From: Bretschneidera sinensis
Taxonomy: Eukaryota; Streptophyta; Magnoliopsida; Brassicales; Akaniaceae
Assembly (NCBI GenBank): GCA_023935145.1
Contig: CM043700.1
Coordinates: forward strand, 32,763,501 to 32,827,500
Direction of reading: 5' to 3'
DNA length: 64,000 nucleotides
Positions 18,019-29,601 of this stretch are shown one piece after another. Position 1 is the stretch's first letter, and each line of letters begins with the position of its first letter. The notes beneath the pieces are model-generated. The model worked only from the letters and a program-made list of their open reading frames with translations, did not search any database and was not told the origin of the DNA. Position numbers and translations under genes: made by a program.

Positions 18019-20853
18019 TCTAATTGAATTGATATATCTACCTTGAGGCCAACAGTAACACTAAGCAATGCAATACGATTAATTCCAGGATTTAGTTTGA
18101 CATTCTTCTCAAACACATAGCTCAAGACTTCATATTTGGCCCATTGAGAACCTGAAATTAATTTAAACCACGTAAAAATGTCGTATTTATGATTTGAATC
18201 TACATCATATATAATAGCTAGCTAGATAAAGTAGTATTAATTACCAACATATTCTCCATTAACATATGCATGAAGAATTTGACCGCTGCCTTTTACTCGA
18301 AGAGTCATGTTGTCACTCCAAATTGGATCATCGTTTTTAAGGTTCACACTATTCAAATTAAAGATGCAAAATAAAAGGAACTATAATCAATAACCACCAA
18401 ATAAATAAGAATATTATGTAGCATGCATGTACAAAATAAGAATACCTAGAAATATTTACCTTGTCATATACCAGAGATAGTCACTAGCATCATTAGCAAC
18501 ATCTTTTTGATCAATAATTTGATTTGCAGAAATGTCTCCCTTTCCTTGAAGAAGGGCTTGATCAATTATCTCAGGTCTCCACGTCCATTGAAGTGAAGCA
18601 GGTTCACTTTCAGCTTGATTTGATTTTTTTACCATCACTGACTTTTGAGTATTGACCTTTGCAGTATTGTAGACTACATTTTTACAATCAGGAAGAATAG
18701 AAACAGACCATGCAGGAACAATATAATCAGTGCCTTGAAAGGTGATTGGAACATCAGCACTCTTATTTGCATTGCCAAAAAAGCAACTGGATGCGTCCTC
18801 GGTAGCATAAATGGTGGCCTATATATATATAATCAGGCATACAAATATTAACGATATATGTAATTACATTAAATATTTTTTTCTATTAAGCTCATACATA
18901 AATGAAAAAGAAAAATAAAAACAGATCATGATCTTACCGTGACTTGACTTCCAAAATCCACACTAGAAATGTTACCGTAAGTAAGAGTCCTCTCCATTGA
19001 CTTCAAAACTTTATGAAGTTGTTTCAAATGACCCCATTTTGGTTGATTCAAATTGCCTATCATTAAAATCGTAAATATTGTAAACAAAATAAAATAAAAT
19101 TATGGAAAACAATTAAGAACCAAGTAAATTAAAGGGAAGTAAATATAGTACCATATTCGTCAAGAGGTGCATCATAATCATATGAAGTAGTGATGTATGG
19201 ACCACCTGCTGTTCTTCCGAAATTGGTACCACCATGATACTGCAAGAAATAAAAAAAAAATTAAATTAAATTAGGGTGAGAATAAATTTTAGCATAATTA
19301 CTAGCTAGTTATTTGATCAATCAAATAAAAATTAAAACCAACCATGTAATAGTTTTGAAATGTGCCTCCATTTTGGAAAAATCTTGCAACAGCAAACGCA
19401 ACATCCTCAGCAGTCCTCAATGGGAGTTTTCCACCCCAACTTTTAAACCTAAAAGGGTGAAATTTTAGGTCAAGTTACTAATTTTTATTCCAAATTAAAT
19501 AATTTAATTAACAGTACTCACCATCCTGTCCAATTTTCAGTCCACATTTTAGGACTATTGGGATTATTTGGAGTGAATGAATCGCAGTAAAAGCCATTGC
19601 ATGTGTCAATCTGATAAGATAATAAAAAAATGCATATAACATTAAATTTTATTGAAAATAACAAAAAAAAATAATCTTAAACTTTGATTTAATTTATAAC
19701 TTATAAAAAAATAAAAATATTTATACCATTGGCTGTGGAGCATCACTTTCTTGGCACATGATCCATGGAACCCCAATGTTAAGTGATTCAGCCATGTTTG
19801 CACACCAGTTAATATATGCTTTGCCAGCATTTCCATATTGTGATATGAAGTTCCCATATTCATTCTCAATCTAATTAATTAAGACACAAATACCAAATGT
19901 AATTAATTAATACTATATGTATTAGTTTTTTTATTTTATTTTAATATACACTATATATATTAGACAAATGCATATACCTGAGCAAGAATAATGGGACCTC
20001 CTTGGGATGCAAAAAGCTTTTCTTCTTTAAGCATATTCACGATCAATGTTGTAAAGTTTTGCATTTCATTCTGAAAAAGGAAAAACACCCAAAAATTTGT
20101 TTTTTAAATAAAAAAATGAAAACATACCTACATATATAATTTAAAATATATATTCAATGGCAAAAAGAAATTTCAATTACCATGAACACATCATTTGCAG
20201 TTCGAAGCTCAATACCAGGCATGTTGTGCAACCAAACAGGGAACCCCCTATTAATTAATTGTGCACAAGCAAATCTATGAGTTAAATTATAATTAAGCTA
20301 GCTAGTAACATTATATATAATTAAATAAAATAATGACAATGGGTAATATATAAAAAAAAAAATACATACCCATAATTCCATTCAGCACAAACATAAGGTC
20401 CAATTCGAAGAACTGAATAGAGTCCTGCATCTTGAATAGTTTTAATAAACCTTACGAGATCATAGTTGCCCGTAAAATCATATTGACGGCGAACGGGTTC
20501 ATGGACATTCCAAAACACGTATGTCTCGATCGCATCTAATCCACCTTCCTTCGCCTTTTGAATGAGACTTGGCCACATCTAAATTAAAGGTACGTAGGTG
20601 TATACATTTGATTAGTAAACTAAACACATATGTTGAATATATACATGCTATATAAAAATATAATAATTCACGACAACTTAATTACTTCTGCAGTGCTTCG
20701 TGGATAATGAATTGAACCAGACAGCAAAACCCTACGTTCACCATTGATTGTGATTGCTCTTCCATCATATGAAACAATGGTAGCATAAGCACAACTAGTG
20801 AACATCAGAAAAATAAAGCATAAACAACTGGGGGAAAATTTTAAAGAAGCCAT
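16881..20853 (-). CDS. BGAL: Beta-galactosidase with SUEL lectin domain (GH35), complete, 15 exons
   Basis: Exons (minus strand): 20853-20686, 20578-20370, 20247-20181, 20070-19978, 19870-19727, 19610-19522, 19448-19343, 19239-19152, 19056-18938, 18818-18460, 18348-18245, 18151-18042, 17914-17687, 17578-17364, 17268-16881. All introns are GT/AG, and the frame is open for 828 residues. The start [10 protein letters not shown] begins a signal peptide (about residues 1-24); an upstream in-frame ATG at 20895 is less likely because it would bury this. The GH35 signature [14 protein letters not shown] covers about 172-185 (acid/base likely Glu183); the nucleophile is likely Glu252 in WTENW. The SUEL lectin domain spans about 739-828. 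It resembles the Arabidopsis BGAL7/BGAL15 group (moderate confidence). Likely role: hydrolysis of terminal beta-galactosyl residues in cell-wall polysaccharides. The length is typical and no key residue is missing. Confidence 0.95.
17977..18015. repeat. (TA)n microsatellite in intron 12 of the complete gene
   Basis: A 39-bp AT run, equivalent to the 56-bp array at 57-112 in the left copy. Confidence 0.97.
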
Positions 20854-20912
20854 TTTCTTTTTCAAGAAAGGAAAGAAAGGGAAAGCACAAAACAAAACAA
20901 TGAAATTTCATG

Positions 20913-20920
20913 TATTTATA
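20913..20920 (-). promoter_or_regulatory. TATA box of the complete beta-galactosidase
   Basis: On the minus strand TATAAATA lies about 60 bp upstream of the chosen ATG (20853). This implies a short leader of roughly 30 nt. The start context is AAAATGGCT with G at +4, favourable in plants. Confidence 0.7.
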
Positions 20921-21845
20921 GGGCCATCAATTTATGAGGATAAATCCATGGATAATTTTGTGATTATCCTTGGATGATTTGAATTAGTTTAAATCATATA
21001 TACCACTGAAAGATATAACAGAAATATTTTGTTGTTAGAAAAGTTTGATATAAATCAAAATGTATCTTTAAATCTTGTAGTTGTTACTTGTTAGTAGATA
21101 GATGCCCTTTAAATTCTCCTCAGATTAAAAAACATAAATTTAAAGAAAAATCACTGTTGGGTGTTAAATAACCATTAAAGGAAACTAGAAAATAGAGGAT
21201 AATATGAAGCAAAACTTGCATTTCTTTTTTCCCTTTTGTCTTTCGGTAATGCATTTTCATTATTTTTAATTTAGCCACGATCAAACTCAAGTATATTTTG
21301 AAAGTAAAAAATTATTACACTATTATTGTTTGAAGTGCGTCGGGACCAAAATTCAGCATTATAATATATATACACATTTATATAATCTATAATATATATT
21401 TAAAGTACGAATAAAGTGTAACAACCCCTAATGATAATAATATTGTATTTTTTTTATTATATCCTGATACTAATTCTACTATATCTGTTTTCCTTATTGA
21501 AAATATATTTTTGTGATATTTTTTCCTACGCAACATAGGTTTTATATTTGTAATTATATGTGGGCTACGTAAAACTTAATCTATAAATACTGTAAGTCTA
21601 AAAGTCTAAATAATAAAGCATAATTTATAGAAATGTTAAAGTAAAAAATACAATAAATTTAAATAGCATTGTTGGACTTAAATATATAAACTTTAAGGAT
21701 ATGATCTCAAAATGAAAAATTAGGGTTTCATAGTGGCCTTTATTAGGTTATTTTCAAAGTGAGTACAAGTAGCCATGGTTTGCGATCGTTTGAAATTAAG
21801 GGAAAATATACAAAAATATTTTGTGGTTTGGCCTTGTTAAACTTC
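20921..21845. other. Upstream region of the beta-galactosidase
   Basis: AT-rich with no recognised gene or element. It presumably holds the gene's promoter. It ends at the ACTTC target site of a solo LTR. Confidence 0.4.
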
Positions 21846-22765
21846 TATAGACTAAGGTTCCAATCCAAGAGGGGGTAAATTAGGTTTTTAAAAACTTTCG
21901 CTAATTACTTGCAAGTTTATAAAAACAGTTAAATGCACAAGTGTATAAACAAGTAATGTGTTTTAAGTAAAAGAGTTTAAGGAAGAGAAAATGCAAACTC
22001 AGTTTATAGTGGTTCAGCAATATCGGATTTGTTCCGACCCTACGTTCACTCTCTTCAAGGAACTTCATTGAAGTGATCCACTAAAACTTTTAGTCGTACA
22101 ACTTCACAGATGTTGTACAAACTTTATAAACAATCCCTTCCTCTCGGAAGCTAATCCCTTCCTCTCAGAAGCTAATCTTTTCCTTGTGGAAGTTAATCCC
22201 TTTACAATAAATATGAGTTGCTGTAAAGTAAATGATAGAGAGATAACAATGAATGCTTTTAGAAATGAACAATATCTCTCTTTTAATGAAAAGCTTGATG
22301 AATGGCTCAACAATAACATTTTCAAAGCTTTTGAGTATTAATGAGCAAATTTGTGAATTGAATGTGTAATCTTCTTCATTTAAATGCTCATTGAAGTGAG
22401 TTTATATAGCCTTCAATCACTATGGCCATTAGATACTGTCTTGTTAGGTTTGGTGTATTAAATGCTCAAGCCCCGCGTCTCTAACGGTCATATTTTTCGA
22501 ATTACCAGTCGACTGAGTCAAGTGAAAAATCTCACTTTTAGACTGTGGGAGAGTACCAATTGACTGGGTCCTAAGCACCAGTCGATTGAGAACTCACTGT
22601 CCCATATGCCAGTCGACTGGGTGATCTACACCAGTCGACTAGGGATATTCTATCTCATACCCCAGTCGACAGGTATAAGGAGCCAGTCGACTGGGTTACC
22701 CTTCAACCCAGTTTTTTCATTATAGTAGTATTTTGTCATTATTAAAATTTAAATGAGGGTCAACA
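21846..22765 (-). mobile_element. Solo Copia LTR (same family as the LTR at 33411-40981)
   Basis: This 920-bp LTR is flanked by an exact 5-bp duplication ACTTC (21841-21845 and 22766-22770). It begins TATAGACTAAGG (the relatives begin TGTAGACTGAGG) and ends GGGTCAACA. It is collinear with the interrupted LTR at 33411-40981 but shorter. Orientation follows the related full element, whose coding is on the minus strand. The region at 22505-22696 holds a cluster of CCAGTCGACTGG-like palindromes. Confidence 0.88.
22505..22696. repeat. Array of seven CCAGTCGACTGG-like palindromes
   Basis: Copies lie near 22505, 22557, 22579, 22609, 22632, 22662 and 22683, spaced about 22-50 bp. Several are perfect or near-perfect palindromes centred on GTCGAC. 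The cluster sits in the probable U3 part of the LTR. Confidence 0.8.
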
Positions 22766-24396
22766 ACTTCAATACTAGAGGTTTTAAAAGTTAAGTTTAG
22801 GTATCTTGTGTTTATGTTATACTCAAATAAAGGCCAAACCACATGGTACTTTTATATATTTTTTCCTTATTTTGTAATAAAAATAAAAACTCAACCAAAT
22901 ATTCTTCTCCCATGTTGGATATTGATAACTGTAAGCCTCCCAAATCATTGCAATAACCAAACAACTTGAAGAATGGTAACTTAACCCCAAACAATAAGAA
23001 TTGTAACTCCGAGATGCTTAAAGTGATATAATCGAAAAACAATGGGAGCTCAAGAGACTTGTGTGGTACGAACAAGGTGACTTAGGTAGTGAGTGGGTGA
23101 TGCCCGCATGATGAAGACTATGTGGTTCGCAAAGTGATGTCTATAAAGCTCGTTATTGAAAAATCGGTGTGTGGTTCTTTGACTCAAGACAGAAGAACGA
23201 GGATTTTCCAGATGTGCCTATTAAATTGTGATACGAGTTTGGAGTGGTATAAATAATGATGGTGAGGGGGAGAAAATGAAACTTACACGTGAGGGGAAGA
23301 TTGTTGAGAATATTCACATGTGAATGAGGAGATGTGGAAAACCAATCCCACATGAAAAAGAAATTGAATAAGTAAATAAAATATATATGGTGGTGGAACC
23401 AAAACTTATTGGCTTAAATTTTTGGGGTCATGTGATCTTCAACATAATATATATTGGGTCTTTATTTGGTGAACTCTCCAAACTCAACTTTCTATCAATT
23501 TGGGTCATCATACCTAACACTAACCATATTCTACCTCTATTGTTTGGTTGTTATACCTCTTCTACCCACTTCGTCGTCTTTATGTTCCCTGTTTCCTCTA
23601 ATCTCACTAAAGGTGGCAATCGGGTGGGTTAGGTTCAGGTCATTTCGGGTTACAGATTGTTTCGGGCTTAGATCATTTCGGGTCTCAATTCGTTCGGGTC
23701 TCGGGTCATTCAGGATATAAGTTAGCTCGGGTTTTGGACGGGTTTTGAGTTGACCCATCGATTTGCACCAATTTTCTTTTTTATTCTAATTTTTGATTAC
23801 GTAATTTTAATGCTCATTTGAATTCGGATTGACCCAATAAGTAAGCTTATTTTTATCATTTTTTTAAAAAAAAATTCAGTGTAATTAGTAATTAAGTTCA
23901 TGTTAGCAATAATAAATGTAGAGAAACTCCATTCTTAGTTTTTTTTTTCTTCATTTGTTAATAACATAATATATTAAACTCTAAGTTTAGGTCGTGATAA
24001 AGTAACCAATTCGTAGAGCAAATGCGAGACAATGGGAGTGAGAGGGTGAAAATGTAATTTTTTAAAAATTTTATGAAATGAGTGCCTCTTGAGTCTCTTA
24101 CTCTTGAGAGTGCTTATATTATACTATTTTTTTTATTTTTATTATACAAATATGTTTAAAACACATGCAAAATCTATATCTATAAATATAAATATTTGAA
24201 ATGATTTTTTTGAGGAATGTTTAGGTGATGTCGTATGCCCATTTTTTATATAAAAAAAATTAAGCATGAAACTATGTAGTTTTTATTTTATAATTAATTA
24301 AGATATAAAGCCCAATCAATAAAAACTCTTTAAATGCAAAAATAATAATGTTGAATAAAAGTATTATTGCTTTTATAATTAATTAGGATATAAAGC
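22766..24396. other. Intergenic stretch, mostly unassigned
   Basis: I recognise no gene. Around 23302-23400 there is an LTR-like start (TGTTGAGAATATTC) and a CCAATCCCACATG block common in plant LTR promoters, but no second boundary. At 23614-23745 there is a run of degenerate CGGGT units beginning GGTGGCAATCGGGTGGG, a start often seen at hAT-type miniature elements; this reading is tentative. Confidence 0.35.
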
Positions 24397-26756
24397 TATA
24401 ACGACCCATCCCGGGTTGGCCACCCCCGAAACGGTGTTATCACATTTTGAGAATCTCAGCACGACATATATATGCAACAACAAAATATAAATAATACCAA
24501 AAGAAATTTTACATCAATCTGATCGTTAAATATTCTATATAACGTAAAATACATGAATATTTACAAATAATTTTTTTTTTCATTTTATTATCTAATTAGT
24601 CTGAGGATGTTGACACGCACGTGGCTTACAAAAAATGATTTCTTTTGAACTTCAACTCACCAAACTATTTGTCAGACCTGATACCTGAAAATCATTGTAC
24701 AATGAGGAGTGAGCTTCACAAGCTCAGTAAATTAAATTTACTAAAAGTACTCATTTATATAAACAGTCTTTTAATATTTAAATTAATTTATATCGCATAC
24801 ACTTGATACTAGCACTCTATTATCACTCCACATATCATAATATTCATTCTCTATCAATCTCTTCCTCTTATTTATTAGTTCACCTCAAGACCATCAATTA
24901 TCTCATGATTTCCTCGTAAGGAGGTTCACATTATAAAATCTACCATTTAGATTGTTCTTATCACTATAACAATAACACACCACACCTTAGCATTTCAATA
25001 ATCTCATCACCATAACTGTCTCTCTGTGAGACTCATCCATCTATATTTATATTCACAATAATACATCACAGCTTAGCATTTCAATAATCTTATCACATAA
25101 CTGTCTCTTTCAGTGACACTCAACCATTATTAATTATATTCACAATAATACACCACATCTCAGCATTTTACAAATCTTATCACCATAACTGTCTCTTTCT
25201 GTGAGACTCAACCATTATTAATTATATTCACAATTTATACATCACACATTAGTATTTCAATAATGCAAGCAATAATTAAAACATATGCAATGCAATGAAT
25301 GCATATGATGGGAATGTCTTCCCACCTATCGACAGGTTGTTATTATCTAAGACCAGCTGCCTTCCCGGTTCTTTCATTCTCATTTAGATTGGTTGCCTTC
25401 CTGGATCTTTCATTCACATAAGACCGGCTACCTTCCCGGTTCTTTTTTTTTTCTTCATTTAATGCATATGCATATGAGCAATGACATAAAATATGCATAT
25501 AAACAGTAATATAAAAAACAACATATAAATTCAAAACACTTAAATTGACTATCCTGATTGTTCTCAAATTTATATAACAAAAATCCACTAAATTCCTCTC
25601 ATCCCCAAATCACATCAAATAATTCATTAAAGCTTATCAAGATCTACTAAATTTCATCCCAATTCATATCAAATCATTCATCAAGACTTGTCAAGATCCA
25701 CTAAAATTCATCTCAACTCATCCATCAAAGCTTGTCAAGATCCACTAAAATTTATCTCATCAAAATTCGTATTAAAACATCAATATAACTTATCAAGAAT
25801 TTCACCTATCGTTTTTATTATTAAATCAACTTATTATTCCAAAAAATATTATTTCTCTCCTAATAATCTTCTACATGTCAAAATTTATATCATATTTATC
25901 AACCAAATCTTTATCTATTGTCACAACATAAGCTAATAATTTATTTTGAAATTATTTCTAGATATTTGATTTTTTATTTGGACTACTTAAAGTAAATCCA
26001 ACTCACCACGTAGCTCTTAAAGCTACCCGTGGATCACCTCTCTGTCTTTCCTGTTTCTCTCAAAAATTTCTCCAGTTGTAAATCGTCAACATCTAACATC
26101 ATATTTATATAAATTTTCTAATTTATTCTTTAATTCGATATAAACCACACACTTTGAAAATTCCCACTTTGAACTTCGGGAATTTCATATTCAAAAATAA
26201 ATACTACACTATTACCTTCTGTTTTTGATAGCTTCTCATGATTCTCTACGAAATTCCACAGAAAACTCCTTCAAAAATTTGCTCTTTCGACTTCTCTTTG
26301 GATCCCCAAATGTTTTAAGAAACTAGAAATTGAAAGAAACTGAACAATTTCGTTCAGTATACAACTTATATATATAAAAGAAAATTTTGCTTTAGTCGTT
26401 GCCTCCCTCCCAATTCTTCAGCATTTTAAAAAGCCTCCACGTTTCAAAAACGTGGAGGACTCTCTCTCCCCTCACAAATTCACTTGGCAGCAGGTGCTGC
26501 CACCTGTTGCCACCTTTCTTTGACTTTTATTTTTAGAAAAAATATATTTATTTTTTTAACTTTTTTTTTCCTTTTCTTTCTTCTGATCTCATCTTGGACG
26601 TTTAGATCCAATTTTTTTTTTCTTTTCTTTGAATGACGTCCACGTCCCAAATTTTTTTTTAAAGAATTATTTTTATTCAATATTAAGTCCTTCACGTAAA
26701 ATATATTATTTATTAAATTACTTCTTTATCCTTACTTTACGAATACGGATATCACA
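24397..26756 (-). repeat. 3' LTR of Gypsy-M
   Basis: This 2,360-bp LTR has a three-unit CCGGGAAGG-type minisatellite at 25350-25450. Repeats of a GAGACTCAACCAT-type block at 24960-25260 are about 60-95 bp apart. Its inner end is adjacent to a GTAAGGTGGGTAGAAT purine-rich tract on the minus strand. Confidence 0.85.
25350..25450. repeat. 34-bp minisatellite in the Gypsy LTR, three units
   Basis: Plus-strand units resemble GACCGGCTGCCTTCCCGGTT followed by CTTTCATT and a short spacer. The equivalent arrays in the other LTRs have five (31877-32045), five (44262-44430) and six units (50768-50980). Confidence 0.85.
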
Positions 26757-27083
26757 ATTCTACCCACCTTACAAAAATTTCATCATCAAAATTTCTTTAC
26801 TTTACTCCAGAAACAAATATAAATAATATTTCTTCATGCTTGTCTCATGCTTTCACGAAATCTCTTCAATATGCTTATTCTGCCACAGAGCTTTAACTAA
26901 TGAAACAAAAGTACATGAAATACGTTATGCCACTACTTCAACTTTGTAGACAAATCCAAACTATTCACAATTAGCCAAACTTTCTCAATAACCTCATAGG
27001 GTCCCACATACCCCAGATTCAGCTTTCCTTCCTTGTTTAAATCTCAATACACCTTTTCATTTAGATATTTTTCGATATACTAA

Positions 27084-27290
27084 CTAACCTACTTGAAACT
27101 CGAGAGATCTTCTCTTAGTATCGGCATAGTTAATTAATCCACTCTGTGCTGCTTTACGGTTCTCTCTAACCAATTTGATCTTTTTAGCTATTAACTCATT
27201 AATTGATGGACCAAATATATTTCTCTCACATTTCTTCCTATCATAAATAAGTTCTACACCTCCAACCATACAATACCTCAATCGATGTTT
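27084..27290 (-). pseudogene. Integrase C-terminal fragment of Gypsy-M
   Basis: On the minus strand the frame reads GPSINELIAKKIKLVRENRK then SGLINYADTKRRSLEFQVG. This is the region around the end of the Gypsy integrase core that precedes the GPY/F domain. The surrounding sequence is frameshifted. Confidence 0.75.
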
Positions 27291-28279
27291 TCCATTATTA
27301 GTTTGTTACTGATTATTATCAGTAATTTCAATTGATGGTATGTAAGCATCCTAACTTACTGAGAAACTCATCACCTTTGCCTTTAATATATCTTCTAGTA
27401 TTCTAGTAATTCTTTCTATCAGCTACATCCTTCTTCAATCCTGACCATCAGAAAAACTTTATCTCAATTCTGTATATATCTTATTGTTACTTGATTTCAT
27501 CAAATCTACATCATTATGTGCCTCTCTCCTTATCTCTTTTCACAACTCTGCGTTATTAGAAACACTATTTCTATCCAGGATACCATCATTTCCAATTTTG
27601 AACTTATTTTACTTTCTAGTAAGCACTCAATATTTAATCTTTTCTATCTCTTCATCTATACCTTGCATCTCTAAAACATTTTACTATGGATGATTGTATA
27701 ACTATATTCTTTATCCATGATCCTCTACCACTGATATTCAACTTTATTCTTATTTCTCTAAATCCATCATCAATTTCACATCAGGCTCCCACGAGCTGTT
27801 AACTTTCTTGTAGACTTTCTACTCAATGTATCAACTATCACCTTTGCATTTTCTAGATGATAATGAATGGTATAATCATCATTACTAATCAACTTCATCT
27901 ACCATCTCTGCCTTCAATTCAACTCCCTTTGGGTAGGTAAGTATGTCCAACTTTTATAACCTATGACTATCTCACAAGTGGCCCATACAGATGATGTCTC
28001 CAATATTTCAAGTAAACACTATAGCAGCCAAATCTAAGTTATAAGTAGGGAAATTTCTTATCTTGATTCCTCAATTGCCTAGAAGTATAGTATAGCCCAC
28101 AACTTTCCTATGTTATACATATCCCAATCATTGATGTGATGTATCACTATACACCACAAATCCTTCATCACCATAAGGAAATACCAATACTGGAGCTGTA
28201 GTTAATTTCTCTTTTAGTAATTAGAAAAAAAATTTCATAGTTCCCTTACCATACAAATCTCACATCTTTCTTGATCAGT

Positions 28280-28940
28280 CTATTCAACAATATTACATAA
28301 AAATTTCTGAAAGAATCTTCTATAATAACCTGCTAACCCCAAGAAGATTCTATTCTCAGTTACATTAGTTGGTTTCTCCCCATTTAGCATTATCACTACC
28401 TTTTGTGGATCAACTGTTATGCCATTTTCGGATATTACAGGTTCCAAGAAAGTTATTTCATTCAACCAACATTCACACTTAGAGAATTTATATCATACAA
28501 TCTCTTTCTCCTCAAAATCTCCAACACAATTTCTAAATGTTTTATCTGCTCTTCCTTAGTCTTAAAATTCACCAAAATGTTATCGATGAACACAACCACA
28601 AGATTATCAAGAAATGGTTCAAATATTTTTAGTTATCCAGTCCATAAATGTTTATGGAACACTATTCAATCTAAATGTTAGCACAAGAAACTTATGACTA
28701 TAACGTGTCCTAAAAACAATGTTAGGCATATCTACATTTTCTATCTTCAATTGGTTATAACTTGATCTCAGGTTTATCTTAGAAAATACTTTCACTCCTT
28801 ACACAGCTCAAACCCTTTATTTATCTTGGGAAAATATAATTGTTTTTATTCAACTATCTGTAGTTTATACACACTTTTATCGTTCCATCTTTCTTCTTCA
28901 CTAACAACACTTGACTCCCCAAATACATTAGTTCAGATAA
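28280..28940 (-). pseudogene. Reverse transcriptase fragment of Gypsy-M
   Basis: Minus-strand coding includes the FIDDIL active-site region, here reading FIDNIL (about 28574-28594), and further on [16 protein letters not shown] and [15 protein letters not shown]. These are classic Ty3/Gypsy landmarks. Several frameshifts and stops are present, so no enzyme can be made. Confidence 0.8.
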
Positions 28941-29397
28941 ATTGTTTATTCAAAAATTCTTAAAATGGTACGTTTAAATTTCTCAATTCAGCTGACGTCA
29001 TTCTGTAGGGTGCTATTAAATATATGTGATGATCCTGGTATCACATCAATAGAAAATTTAATCTCCCTACTTGGAGGCAACCTAGGGAACTCATCAAGAA
29101 ATTATATTAGAATAATCTTTCACCACTAAGATTTATTTTAGCTTCCTATCTTCCTTTCTAGGATTCATTATGTATGCTAAATAATCCTCACAACCTTTCT
29201 TCAATCATCTCCTAGTGGTCAGAGAAAAATAGGATAGTTATAGAGTATTTTATGTTCTCTCTGAAAGTTAAACTTCTTATGTCCATATTTTGAAAACTAT
29301 CTTCTTTCTGGGACAATCAATCCAAGTGTAAGACGTCGACAATCAATTTATTCTCAACATTAAATGAAATTATATATTCAAAGATAATAAATCCGCT

Positions 29398-29601
29398 TCA
29401 GCTTTTTCTATCACTGATACGAATCAAACCTTTGTAAGCATTTATGATTATCACTCTATCTCTAGTGGGAACTTCAATAGAAATATTTTGCACCCAAAGA
29501 CTACTACATACTTCAATAGACTTCATATAAATACTGGATGCAAAATAATGAGTTGTACCAAAATCAACCAACATTGATATATCCACCTTTTCTATATACA
29601 A
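29398..29601 (-). pseudogene. Aspartic protease region of Gypsy-M
   Basis: The frame reads ISMLVDFGTTHYFASSIYMK. The family motif is LVDxGATHxF, so the catalytic DSGA is replaced by DFGT. The same region in the plus-strand copy (46530-46640) reads LVDLEVTHSFASS. Confidence 0.75.

Larger units (their letters stand above)
15682..18071 (-). repeat. Right arm of the large inverted duplication
   Basis: This is the reverse complement of 1 to about 2455. It contains exons 12 (end) to 15 of the complete beta-galactosidase and, further left, three lectin-exon pseudocopies in the same order as the left arm. At least one internal deletion (about 80 bp in copy 2) and many substitutions distinguish the arms after the stop codon. 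Confidence 0.9.

Noticed and set aside
1..18071. Inverted duplication as an assembly artefact of one locus
   Set aside because: The arms differ by several percent after the stop codon, in (TA)n length and in an 80-bp deletion. Not fully excluded without long reads.
20668..20895. Upstream in-frame ATG at 20895 as the beta-galactosidase start
   Set aside because: It adds [14 protein letters not shown] before a good signal peptide and lies close to the TATA box; the ATG at 20853 has a better context.
22812..23075. An 87-codon minus-strand frame with a leucine-rich look
   Set aside because: No recognisable domain, no neighbouring exon pattern, and it sits in decayed intergenic sequence next to a solo LTR.
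23614..23745. Interstitial telomere repeat
   Set aside because: The units are CGGGT-like and irregular, not the plant telomere repeat TTTAGGG.
25350..25450. CRISPR-like direct repeats
   Set aside because: Units are degenerate, adjacent without unique spacers, lie inside plant LTRs, and the sequence is eukaryotic.
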